DNA of 7,296 nt from Candidatus Peribacter sp. UBA6535 (GTDB lineage: Bacteria > Patescibacteriota > Gracilibacteria > Peribacterales > Peribacteraceae): positions 1-7,296 of the forward strand of contig DJKT01000048.1 of assembly GCA_002436205.1 (NCBI GenBank), in the 5' to 3' direction. Below the pieces are notes generated by a model, which worked only from the letters and a program-made list of their open reading frames with translations, ran no database searches and was not told the DNA's origin. Of this stretch, positions 1-6,494 are shown one piece after another. The position numbers were made by a program, and so were the translations under genes. Within the stretch, counting starts at the first letter, position 1; each line of letters starts with the position of its first letter.

Positions 1-1527
1 CCTTTTAACTTCCATTTCATCAAGCTCCTGAATGCAACATATCTGCATTGGATGGGTTATTTTGAGCTCTTTTTCTGTGGTGCAATAACCTTCTTCACGG
101 TCGTAGACCAACGATTTATCAAATACCATGCGCAGGACTAGTTGTTTTTGTCGTAAATCACCCTCTTTCCATCGTTTCAGGGGATCGCTGAGAAATCCAA
201 ACACGCGGTTCAATGCGTCGTCAAAGTCGTAGTCCCGCATTTCATCTTCTTGGATACTTTCTCCATACCGCAGTTTCTTCGATTCCAGTTCCTCGATCTC
301 CCTTTCAAGTGCATGGAGGACAGTAGTGCTGCTACTGAGTTTAATCTTCTCTATGCATTGCTTTATCTCAAGTTCCACCTCTGCGATCTTCTGTTCCCGG
401 TCTTTGTGTATCTGATCAATGTTGATGATGCGTTGCTCCCATAGCACCGTGAATTCGTGCTGTACAACCCTCATGACGTTCGGCCTTGGTTTAAGTGTGG
501 CAAGGAGTTCGGTGAATCTTTTTTCGATGTCTGCCTTACGGATACTCTTACTGCGCATAGCACATCCCTTTGTCTGGCAACGGTAGTACGGGTGCTTGCT
601 ACTACGCCCTTTTGTCCATCCTGCGGTCAGCGGTTTCCTGCATGTTGCACATTCAACAAAACCACGGAGCGGGAAATCGTCACTGATGTCCTTTTGGTAC
701 TTGCGGTATTCGCTTTCCGCGATACGCTCCTGAATGCGCTCATAGGTTTCAAGGCTTACTAGACCCCGGTGGTGTCCTTTGCGTCGCGTCACTTCCCACG
801 GAGTGTACTCTATGTATCCTGTGTAGAGAACCTGTGTGAGTATTCGTCGCACCTGTTCATGGTGCACGACTCCGGGTTCACTGCGATGTGTGAAGTTTTG
901 CTTTTGGAGAAAGAGTTGCACATCAAGTTGTGATTGGAAGCGTCCGCTTGCATATCCCTCCAAGGCCTCTTTGATGATGGCTGCTTTCGGTTCATCAGCT
1001 ACAAGAAGCTTTCCATGTGCAGCTACCTTTTCGTACTTGTAACCTGGTGGATAATCAAAGACCCAATATCCTGATTCGAGACGTGCCTGCATCCTGTTTC
1101 GAACCTGCTTTTTGTTCTGATTGCGCTCAAGCTCTCCTGCTCCAGCAAGTACTGTTTCGACAAACTTGCCTTCAGGCGTATCATCAAAGCGCATGGATGG
1201 GCTTTCAATCGTTGCATTGCGTGTGCAGATTGAAGTTTTCAAAGCAAAATGTCCCTCGATGTCGCGAGCAAGGCGTTTTATGTCGTCGAAGATTACGACG
1301 ATCGGTTCATTTCTGGTTTTCTTATCGAGAAAGCAGAGTAGCTCCTGCATACCCGGACGATCAATGAGTCCGCCAGATACTCCTTCATCGCGGAACGTTT
1401 CTATGATGTCGTACATCTGCATCTTTGCATATTGCTTGCAGCGTTGCTCTTGGCTTTCGCAGCCATGCCCCTCACGAACTTGTCTCATCGAGGACACCCT
1501 TGAGTAGATTATTGCTTGTTTAGGCAT
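1..1527 (-). CDS. Large serine recombinase (site-specific integrase), C-terminus cut by the window edge
   Basis: Reading from the ATG at 1527, the frame stays open for 509 codons to base 1, so the C-terminus lies outside the window. Visible in the translation: an N-terminal resolvase-type catalytic domain (about residues 5-150) with the motif YSRVSS, where Ser12 is the expected nucleophile, and the later helix motif DDIKRLARD. A 'recombinase' DNA-binding domain follows (about 155-270, containing FDYPPGYKY). Then comes a zinc ribbon with Cys pairs C293/C296 and C317/C322, and a charged probable coiled coil (about 365-425). This order is that of large serine recombinases, which cut and join attP and attB through a phosphoserine-DNA intermediate. 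The gene lies 8 nt after the small helix-turn-helix gene, as an integrase after its excisionase. No Shine-Dalgarno site is seen. Family very sure; role as this element's integrase is inference from context. Confidence 0.93.
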   Translation of the reverse strand, partial: MPKQAIIYSRVSSMRQVREGHGCESQEQRCKQYAKMQMYDIIETFRDEGVSGGLIDRPGMQELLCFLDKKTRNEPIVVIFDDIKRLARDIEGHFALKTSICTRNATIESPSMRFDDTPEGKFVETVLAGAGELERNQNKKQVRNRMQARLESGYWVFDYPPGYKYEKVAAHGKLLVADEPKAAIIKEALEGYASGRFQSQLDVQLFLQKQNFTHRSEPGVVHHEQVRRILTQVLYTGYIEYTPWEVTRRKGHHRGLVSLETYERIQERIAESEYRKYQKDISDDFPLRGFVECATCRKPLTAGWTKGRSSKHPYYRCQTKGCAMRSKSIRKADIEKRFTELLATLKPRPNVMRVVQHEFTVLWEQRIINIDQIHKDREQKIAEVELEIKQCIEKIKLSSSTTVLHALEREIEELESKKLRYGESIQEDEMRDYDFDDALNRVFGFLSDPLKRWKEGDLRQKQLVLRMVFDKSLVYDREEGYCTTEKELKITHPMQICCIQELDEMEVKR

Positions 1528-1535
1528 GATAAAGG

Positions 1536-1754
1536 TTAGAACTTAAATTGAGCAAGAAAGGTTTCAAGGTCGCTTTTTCGGATGCGGTAGTGACGACCGA
1601 ACTGATAGGCGGGGAGCTTCTTGCTGCGTACATAGCGATACACGGTCATGCGACTAAGGTTTAGCTTCTCTGCTATCTCCTGGAGGCTGTAGAATTCCTG
1701 CGATTTGTTAGTTGTGGGGATCATGGAAATATGTATCTGGATGTTACAATACAT
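1536..1754 (-). CDS. Small helix-turn-helix protein, excisionase/AlpA-like (HTH_17, MerR-type fold)
   Basis: A 72-aa protein. From about residue 20 it reads as a classic 'excisionase family' DNA-binding domain: YSLQEIAEKLNLSR (helix-turn-helix), then TVYRYVRSKKLPAYQFG and a wing-like strand ending RIRKSDLETFL. The domain fills nearly all of the protein, as usual for Xis and AlpA proteins. These bend DNA at att sites to steer excision, or activate excision genes. It starts 9 nt after the upstream 65-aa gene stops and ends 8 nt before the recombinase ATG, so the pair is probably co-transcribed and controls integration versus excision. The start is uncertain: ATG 1754 has no Shine-Dalgarno site, and an internal ATG at 1724 (residue 11) would keep the whole domain. 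Fold is confident; role as recombination directionality factor or as transcription regulator is not separable by sequence alone. Confidence 0.88.
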   Translation of the reverse strand: MYCNIQIHISMIPTTNKSQEFYSLQEIAEKLNLSRMTVYRYVRSKKLPAYQFGRHYRIRKSDLETFLAQFKF

Positions 1755-1763
1755 AACTTAATA

Positions 1764-1961
1764 TTACAAGTCATTTTCCGCAAATTCATCTTTGAAGTAA
1801 TCATCGAGGAAGCGAGAGAGAAATCCACGGAGTCCATTTAGCAATTCCTCTATCTCCTTGTCACTCATATCCGCTCTTCCTAGCAACTGTCGACATTCTT
1901 CTGTGGATAGAGGCTCTTGCCCATCATCCCCACGCCGATGAGTGGCAGAAGATGATGACAT
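1764..1961 (-). CDS. 65-aa acidic protein of unknown function, translationally coupled to the primase
   Basis: Its ATG (1961-1959) overlaps the primase stop codon in the sequence TAATG, an arrangement typical of translational re-initiation. A longer reading of this frame begins at 2063, but that extension lies inside the primase coding sequence and looks like a shadow, so the overlap start is preferred. After a loose N-terminus of about 17 residues the protein has LSTEECRQLLG, then an acidic helix (MSDKEIEELLNGLRGFLSRF) and DDYFKDEF near the end. Small proteins with this 'EECR-x-LLG ... LSDEEIEE ... DDYF' pattern are recalled from CPR genomes and their mobile elements, with no known function. 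It is probably two or three helices and could be a partner of the primase or of the recombinase pair. The order primase, this gene, helix-turn-helix, integrase suggests a link to the integration module. Confidence 0.8.
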   Translation of the reverse strand: MSSSSATHRRGDDGQEPLSTEECRQLLGRADMSDKEIEELLNGLRGFLSRFLDDYFKDEFAENDL

Positions 1962-3952
1962 TAAAAAGGGAGCTGGGAAGAACTGATTTTTTTGAAGGGT
2001 GCCAAGGGTGTCGAGCGCGTACTCTTGGCAGTGTTGGCTGACTCTGGTAACTCCCACACCCAAACATTGGCTTCTCTTCGCGATTTTACGTCAAGATCGG
2101 CCTTGGCTCTCTTGAGTGTTCGTTCTGCAATGTTGGCATCCTTGGCTTGCCGTTCTATTTCTGTATAGGGAAGGGCACCATTGGCAAGGATAGTAAGTAG
2201 AAAGTCTATTGCTTCATCTAGTGCTGGATGCCGATTTTCGGACGCTTGATGCGTGCAAAGTAAATCCTCAGCGGTGAGATAGGTTTCCCCATTCCAAGAG
2301 AATTTTCCTTTATGTACTCCGAATGCCAACGCAGTCGGTGGTGGCGCGAGGTTATTCTTTATGCAAATAATTGCTCGCTCTTCTTCGTTTTCAGGATTGA
2401 TCCCTACCAGATGTGCAACCCTCGATGCGGCGGTGTACGCAATGGAGCCTTGCCCGCGGTATATTGCTTTATCACGCCCTGATTTTGTTAGGTGCCGTAT
2501 ACACAGAACAGCTACTTGATGTTGTTCTGCCAAGCGTGCCAGAGGGTCAAGCACGGAACGTACAGCGGCATCCTTGTCCGTATTCAATTCCGCACCCATG
2601 TACGAGTTGAGTGGATCGATAATAACCAAAGAGTATTTTTGTCTCTCCAATTCTTCTGCAATGGAAGCAAGATCATTTACAAGAGAGGGGTACCGCTCTT
2701 CGCCTTTTTCATTACAGATAGCAGTCAGCACTTGCACATGTTCCAAATTCGCTCCCATGTCCTCCAAGCGAGGGCGTATGGTATCGGCGAGTCCGTCTTC
2801 TGCTGCCAAGAGCAAGACATTTGCTGGGTCACGTTTGGTAGAGTCTTCAGGCAGCGATGATCCAGTAGTGATTGCGGATGCAATCGCCATTGAGCACCAA
2901 GATTTTCCCGAGCCAGGGTCTCCGTCGATCATGGTAATTTTTCCCGCTGGAATGCGATCTTGCCAAAGCCAAGTAACCTCTTCTCTCTGAACATCGGCGA
3001 TACATTCAATAATCGCTCTGGATGCTTTCGTAGGTTTCTCATTTCGCTTCCCGGCAACGGGGTACTTTGAAATGCTTTTTACAATATTTTCCACCTCTCT
3101 GTCATCGAGAGGCGGCTTGCATTCCAATGCATTGATATTTTTCAGAGTCGCAAGCAGAGCGGTTTCACTGAGACTTTTGCGATGCAATGAGCCAGCTATA
3201 CTTGTAAGACTGGTGTTGCGGGCACCCTCTGGAATACCCCTGTGTACTTGATCTTGCGAGTCGATCTTCTTTTCTAATGTTCCTTGCTCTTTTAACAATT
3301 CTCTCAACTTTTCCATCCCTGATAAATCAATGGTGCGATCTTGGTATTCCAGAATCTCGACAAGAGTATGTTGATCGTGTTTGTTGTTATAACTACCCGG
3401 AAGGCGGCAGAGTCGTGCGACGTTTGTGCATCCTCGATCTGGTTCTAATTGTGTATGCGCAGCTGCTTGATCGAGCAACCATCTCATGCCCCTTTGCCAA
3501 TCTTCAGATGATTTCACCTCCACGGGGTCGCCCATGTAGTGAACATGGAGACCGTTCCCGGTGAAAACTATGTATCTCCACCTATGTAGTATCGGATGAT
3601 CCGCAAGTGCTCTGCTCAACCAGCGAGCAAGTTCCTTTATCTCTTCATCGGAAATCTTTTTCTCATTTGTTCGAATATCATAATCGAGAAAGAAGTGGCT
3701 CTTTTTCCATACGTGTGAATCACCCGCTCTCTCCATTCCACGCTCGGGATCTACGCCAGCAAGGAAGTACAGGTCTTTCTTTGGGTTCTCCTCAAGATAC
3801 TTTCGGTAGTTTGTTTCATTGAGAATGATTTCAACCTTTGATGCGGAACCTGCTTGTATGTTGCAGTCGGGGATGAGTAGGTCACTGATGAAGGTATCAT
3901 TGAGTGGTGACCACTCTGGTCGTTGCTGTGTAGGTGTAATACTCATATTCAT
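1961..3952 (-). CDS. Primase-helicase: AEP-like primase + PriCT-1-like + RepA/AAA_25-type ATPase + winged helix
   Basis: A 663-aa multidomain replication protein. Residues about 60-215 look like an archaeo-eukaryotic-type primase: FLDYDIR supplies the metal-binding Asp pair (D90, D92), GNGLHVHY a His-containing motif (H136, H138), and RLPGSYNNK (183-191) the conserved loop seen in plasmid and phage Prim-Pols. Residues about 240-298 resemble PriCT-1 (EGARNTSL start, REVENIVKSI end). Residues about 325-570 are a RecA-fold ATPase like RepA hexameric helicases: Walker A GDPGSGKS (344-351), acidic AAEDG (383-387), Walker B LVIIDP (442-447), then a sensor-like IRHLTKSG. The last about 75 residues resemble a winged helix. 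The protein probably unwinds and primes at the element's origin. Starts at 3952 and 3946 are both possible; neither has a Shine-Dalgarno site. Order and motifs are clear; the activity is inferred. Confidence 0.93.
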   Translation of the reverse strand: MNMSITPTQQRPEWSPLNDTFISDLLIPDCNIQAGSASKVEIILNETNYRKYLEENPKKDLYFLAGVDPERGMERAGDSHVWKKSHFFLDYDIRTNEKKISDEEIKELARWLSRALADHPILHRWRYIVFTGNGLHVHYMGDPVEVKSSEDWQRGMRWLLDQAAAHTQLEPDRGCTNVARLCRLPGSYNNKHDQHTLVEILEYQDRTIDLSGMEKLRELLKEQGTLEKKIDSQDQVHRGIPEGARNTSLTSIAGSLHRKSLSETALLATLKNINALECKPPLDDREVENIVKSISKYPVAGKRNEKPTKASRAIIECIADVQREEVTWLWQDRIPAGKITMIDGDPGSGKSWCSMAIASAITTGSSLPEDSTKRDPANVLLLAAEDGLADTIRPRLEDMGANLEHVQVLTAICNEKGEERYPSLVNDLASIAEELERQKYSLVIIDPLNSYMGAELNTDKDAAVRSVLDPLARLAEQHQVAVLCIRHLTKSGRDKAIYRGQGSIAYTAASRVAHLVGINPENEEERAIICIKNNLAPPPTALAFGVHKGKFSWNGETYLTAEDLLCTHQASENRHPALDEAIDFLLTILANGALPYTEIERQAKDANIAERTLKRAKADLDVKSRREANVWVWELPESANTAKSTRSTPLAPFKKISSSQLPF

Positions 3953-3962
3953 AGGAAAACAA

Positions 3963-4202
3963 TTATTGGGTTGCGTAAATACGCTGCTTTAGCAGCTTTT
4001 GATGGGTAAATAAGGCGGCTGGCGGTAGTGTGAGTGAGCCGTTCCAATAGTCCTCTATAGCCTGTTCAATTCCGTGTCGTACTTGGAATTGGAATACAAC
4101 ACGACGAGGCTCGCTCTTGTCCATAGAGACTATCTGGTAGCCTAGACAGCAGAGGGCGCTTGCAAGGCCAAGGTCAGAAATTGCATGCTCATCGTTTTGC
4201 AT
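3963..4202 (-). CDS. DUF5659 family protein
   Basis: A 79-aa protein whose pattern matches recalled DUF5659 members: an opening SDLGLASALCCLGYQI helix, an Arg/Val-rich strand RRVVFQFQ, the acidic helix leading to IEDYWNGSL, and a basic end KLLKQRIY. The family has no established function. Members are small, cytosolic, and frequent in mobile elements, and from recall they often lie close to replication genes. Here the stop is 10 nt before the primase-helicase ATG, so the two are probably translated from one mRNA. The start at 4202 has a purine-rich GGAAAGGA about 10 nt upstream, a better ribosome site than those of its neighbours. A five-base inverted repeat with an A/T loop (4219-4233) precedes that site and may slightly structure the leader. 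The fold may be a small alpha/beta sheet binding nucleic acid or a partner; that is a guess. Confidence 0.82.
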   Translation of the reverse strand: MQNDEHAISDLGLASALCCLGYQIVSMDKSEPRRVVFQFQVRHGIEQAIEDYWNGSLTLPPAALFTHQKLLKQRIYATQ

Positions 4203-4212
4203 GCGTACATTA

Positions 4213-4220
4213 TCCTTTCC
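4213..4220 (-). promoter_or_regulatory. Ribosome binding site of the DUF5659 gene
   Basis: On the minus strand the purine run GGAAAGGA lies upstream of the DUF5659 start, with 10 nt between AAGGA and the ATG at 4202. It is one of only two recognisable Shine-Dalgarno-like sites in the operon. An out-of-frame ATG (4209-4207) lies between it and the chosen start. Confidence 0.5.
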
Positions 4221-4241
4221 TTATTTTTTAAGGGCTAAAAC

Positions 4242-5288
4242 TTAGTTTACTGGAGCCAATCGTATAGTGCCCTCACCACGATCAAACCATTTGGTCAGAA
4301 TGTGTTTATGTGTTTTGCCAGTGACCATCTTGAGTTTCTGAATTAAATTCTCAAGGTGTTTATCGAGTTTGGTGACGTGGACACCTCGCTCTCTGAACAT
4401 TGTTACTAATTCTTCCTCTTGCAATGGATTTTCGTCCCTCAGATTTTTCAGTAAGCGATTCCAGAGAAGGAACGGTGCTGATTCTCCATAAAACTTGTGG
4501 GATTCCTGGCCCCCCTTATCTCTACTCCATATCAGCTTACGTTGCAGATCAGTATCAACATCTCTATAACGAATGAATTCATCCGAACGCGTTCCGACAC
4601 CATCTTCCTGTAGTGCTTCTTGAGTAGAGCCGATATTGACAACTTGCAACTCGATGTCCCCACCACTGCCTGCGCCAGTAACGTCGGGATAACGCCTTAC
4701 TGCTCCTAAAGTTATGGCACCTTCGTGATCGAGAGCAAGTAATGATTCCATAATCTTAATACCGAGCACATCGCCACCTCGAATGGAGCGGAATCCTTTG
4801 CCCGAAACCCAGACTGGAGTGCCATAAAGCGTAATCATATCTTTCACAATTCCTAACACGTGCTTCTTTTGTTCTGTCCAAAGCAAGACATTTAAATCAT
4901 CCCAATCAATTGTCTCGCGCAAGAACGCTTCAGTATATTCTCCTAAAGCTGACTCAAAACTGCTTTGAATGCGATGGGGATCTTTACAGATTAGGTCAAC
5001 AAGTTGCTCCGAATTCTTTAGCTTCTCCAGTTCCAAAATAGAGCATATTTCATCGATAGGCTTTGATGTCTCGTAGATGGACATATACTCGGCGTTTTCT
5101 TGGTTAACAGAGCAGCGATTCTCACAGAGGTCATGCAGAAGGAATTGATCGAGAAATTCAAGATTTGCACGCAGATAAGAAGCATCCGCCTTTCCAGCTT
5201 CAATTTGGGGCAGACAATCGCGTATCAGGTCTACTACCGCGTACATACCCAGTAGTGTCTCTGGTGCTGTTGGTTGTCTCATACTCAT
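4242..5288 (-). CDS. Unknown 348-aa protein with a probable C-terminal winged helix; first gene of the operon
   Basis: I do not recognise this protein as a whole. The N-terminal about 150 residues look helical and acidic. A middle part (about 155-235) mixes short strands with Gly/Ser turns (SGKGFRSIRGG, GAGSGGD). The last about 73 residues (276-348) look like an OmpR-type winged helix: LLWNRLL..., acidic LQEEELVTMF, a recognition-like helix KLDKHLENLIQKLK, and a final hairpin with RGEGTIRL, recalling the 'G-x-G-Y-x-L' wing. Leading the operon, it may be a regulator or an origin-binding initiator; that is inference. The frame is open from 5348, but ATG 5288 (residue 1 here) is preferred, because the extension has no ribosome site and ATGs cluster at 5288 and 5282. 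A good AGGAG (5312-5308) sits 19 nt upstream, too far for this start and best placed for an out-of-frame ATG at 5298, so the true start is unsettled. Confidence 0.82.
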   Translation of the reverse strand: MSMRQPTAPETLLGMYAVVDLIRDCLPQIEAGKADASYLRANLEFLDQFLLHDLCENRCSVNQENAEYMSIYETSKPIDEICSILELEKLKNSEQLVDLICKDPHRIQSSFESALGEYTEAFLRETIDWDDLNVLLWTEQKKHVLGIVKDMITLYGTPVWVSGKGFRSIRGGDVLGIKIMESLLALDHEGAITLGAVRRYPDVTGAGSGGDIELQVVNIGSTQEALQEDGVGTRSDEFIRYRDVDTDLQRKLIWSRDKGGQESHKFYGESAPFLLWNRLLKNLRDENPLQEEELVTMFRERGVHVTKLDKHLENLIQKLKMVTGKTHKHILTKWFDRGEGTIRLAPVN

Positions 5289-5298
5289 TGATTTGCAT
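5200..5298 (-). other. Possible 32-codon upstream/overlapping ORF
   Basis: ATG 5298 has AGGAG 9 nt upstream, the best-spaced Shine-Dalgarno site in the window, yet it opens a frame of only 32 codons (MQINEYETTN...) ending in TGA at 5202-5200. The frame overlaps the beginning of the 348-aa gene in another phase. It may be a regulatory upstream ORF, or a sign of a one-base sequence error or real frameshift near 5288-5298. The peptide has no recognisable domain. Confidence 0.25.
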
Positions 5299-5307
5299 AT
5301 TAACCAA

Positions 5308-5312
5308 CTCCT
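5308..5312 (-). promoter_or_regulatory. Shine-Dalgarno site AGGAG before the operon's first gene
   Basis: AGGAG on the minus strand lies 9 nt before ATG 5298 (short frame) and 19 nt before ATG 5288 (348-aa frame). It lies inside the longer in-frame extension starting at 5348, which argues that translation begins downstream of it rather than at 5348. Confidence 0.5.
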
Positions 5313-5368
5313 GCTAGAAAACGCAACTTCCACTTCACCATTTCTCATTCAGGAGTAGAATGAATGTA

Positions 5369-5504
5369 TTGTCCCGACATATCGACCTATAGAGTTGTGC
5401 CCATTTTGTGGGCTCTCACCCTGCAACAGCGTAGAAAGAGGCATCCTTGCCTCGGTCGACGCGCTGTCAGCAGGGGGCAACCTCACTCGATAACGTCGGG
5501 ACAA
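5369..5504. other. Nested inverted repeats: candidate structured RNA or replication origin between divergent genes
   Basis: Paired arms read by eye: 5369-5378 with 5495-5504 (TTGTCCCGAC/GTCGGGACAA, 10 bp perfect); 5380-5385 with 5487-5492 (TATCGA/TCGATA); 5392-5397 with 5478-5484 (6 bp, one bulge); a side hairpin 5399-5403/5409-5413 (GCCCA/TGGGC); 5419-5424 with 5470-5475 and 5426-5431 with 5462-5467 (12 bp in two blocks); and an apical hairpin 5438-5443/5448-5453 (GAGGCA/TGCCTC, loop TCCT). Together they form a rod with one side branch that uses most of the 136 nt. The stretch looks more GC-rich than its surroundings. Pairing is symmetric, so the transcribed strand is unknown. It does not match any RNA family I know. 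Possible roles: non-coding RNA, 5' leader regulating either flanking gene, or an origin hairpin served by the primase-helicase. Confidence 0.6.
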
Positions 5505-5525
5505 GCCGAGCCTGGGTGCCTCTTT
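5435..5525 (+). promoter_or_regulatory. Competing 9-bp inverted repeat ending at the start codon of the membrane-protein gene
   Basis: AAAGAGGCA (5435-5443) is perfectly complementary to TGCCTCTTT (5517-5525), whose last base touches the ATG at 5526. The left arm also forms the 5' side of the local apical hairpin (5438-5453), so the two pairings exclude each other. On a plus-strand transcript this could act as a switch: long pairing would bury the start region and local pairing would free it. No Shine-Dalgarno site lies between the arm and the ATG. Pairing is seen; regulation is inferred. Confidence 0.4.
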
Positions 5526-6494
5526 ATGATTATGATCTCGTACCAAGAAATGCGTAGGCAGATCAATAGTCCAACGATCAAGTCAACCGTTGTAGTGTGC
5601 ACATTGTGTTTGTTGTTTTACGCTATTTACCTTCATAAAAGTGCAATACAGTACGCTCAACAATGTGATGGGTACAGAGTTGCAGAAGGTATATTTGATC
5701 AGCAGATACCGCCAGAAACACATAACGCAATTGCCGCACAGTATTCACATACCTATAACGCCAGTGGATATGTTATTCCTATTAGTTCGTTTGAGGAGGC
5801 TATGAACAATTTGAAGGTTGCGGTACCAAAACAAAAAGCGGAAAAATTATTGGAGGAATACTGGCAAAAGCGCCGTGATCTGTTTCTCAAAATCATGTTT
5901 TTTCGACACGATCTCTACGGACCGTATCCGAATGAACGCGGGAAGTACGAACGGGAGCAAACGTTGAACGCGTATCAATTGGCAGTATCTGAAGCAGAAG
6001 AAAGAGTCCTTTCATCAGTCAGGATCACAGGAGTTGTAGACCAAGAGTTGGAACAATTTCTGGAGTTAAAAATGGAGAATCTTCAATGGCTAGAAGAAGG
6101 ATACAGAAAGACAGATAAAAAAATCGAGGAGTGGAGTTCTGAGTATGACATTATTGCGCCCTACTTACACGAGGTGTCAAACTTGGAACTCAAAGAGTCG
6201 CGAGTTCATTACTTCATAGTAGATCTCCTAACGGGTGCAGCGCGGACAACACCTTTAATATATTTCATAGTAAATGATCTTGATCACAAGGACTTCATAT
6301 TCCACAGAGGATGTATTTTTTACAGTGGAGTATCAGTAGCATCGCTACCACCATCGACCAAACGCAATGCTATGATCTGGGGAGATACAGGAGGGAGAGT
6401 GCTGAGTGGATTACTCATGCTAAGTATTGCAGTCTTTCTAATACACAAAGATCTGCGTGGATTACTCAGAGCCATCAAAAAGAGACTCATGTGA
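5526..6494 (+). CDS. Unrecognised protein with a membrane segment at each end and a helical middle
   Basis: About 322 aa from ATG 5526 (ATGs at 5532 and 5550 also possible; none has a Shine-Dalgarno site). The same frame is open from 5364, but that extension crosses the palindromic region and is Arg/Pro/Cys-rich, so it is rejected. A basic N-terminus precedes a hydrophobic segment at about residues 19-36 (TVVVCTLCLLFYAIYL). A second lies near the end (about 292-308, LSGLLMLSIAVFLI), followed by a basic tail (LLRAIKKRLM). Positive charges beside both segments suggest both ends in the cytosol and about 250 residues outside. The outside part is rich in charged helices (about 95-215, likely partly coiled coil). 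It is the only plus-strand gene and runs against the operon. In a mobile element such a protein could be a lysogenic-conversion, exclusion or envelope-spanning factor; the sequence does not decide. Confidence 0.75.
   Translation: MIMISYQEMRRQINSPTIKSTVVVCTLCLLFYAIYLHKSAIQYAQQCDGYRVAEGIFDQQIPPETHNAIAAQYSHTYNASGYVIPISSFEEAMNNLKVAVPKQKAEKLLEEYWQKRRDLFLKIMFFRHDLYGPYPNERGKYEREQTLNAYQLAVSEAEERVLSSVRITGVVDQELEQFLELKMENLQWLEEGYRKTDKKIEEWSSEYDIIAPYLHEVSNLELKESRVHYFIVDLLTGAARTTPLIYFIVNDLDHKDFIFHRGCIFYSGVSVASLPPSTKRNAMIWGDTGGRVLSGLLMLSIAVFLIHKDLRGLLRAIKKRLM

Noticed and set aside
250..1507. Several plus-strand frames of 64-128 codons
   Set aside because: They are antisense shadows of the serine recombinase, whose domains are continuous on the minus strand.
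1962..2063. 34-codon extension of the 65-aa acidic protein
   Set aside because: It lies wholly inside the primase C-terminus in another frame; the TAATG overlap gives a better start.
2413..3822. Plus-strand frames opposite the primase-helicase
   Set aside because: They are rich in Ser, Cys and His with no domain, and lie antisense to clearly conserved motifs.
4219..4233. Small palindrome CCTTA/TAAGG as a terminator between two operon genes
   Set aside because: It has only a five-base stem with no following T-run on the coding strand, and the genes look co-transcribed.
5436..5453. Hairpin GAGGCA/TGCCTC as an intrinsic terminator on the minus strand
   Set aside because: It is followed by only TTTCTAC, too weak a T-run, and it would end transcription within the leader of the operon; it fits better as part of the larger fold.
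5364..5525. 54-codon N-terminal extension of the membrane-protein frame
   Set aside because: It runs through the nested inverted repeats, is rich in Arg, Pro and Cys, and precedes a natural basic-plus-membrane N-terminus that begins at 5526.
5349..5546. 65-codon minus-strand frame ending directly before ATG 5348
   Set aside because: It covers the same palindromic stretch, has no ribosome site and no protein-like pattern; the open frame follows from the GC-rich repeats.
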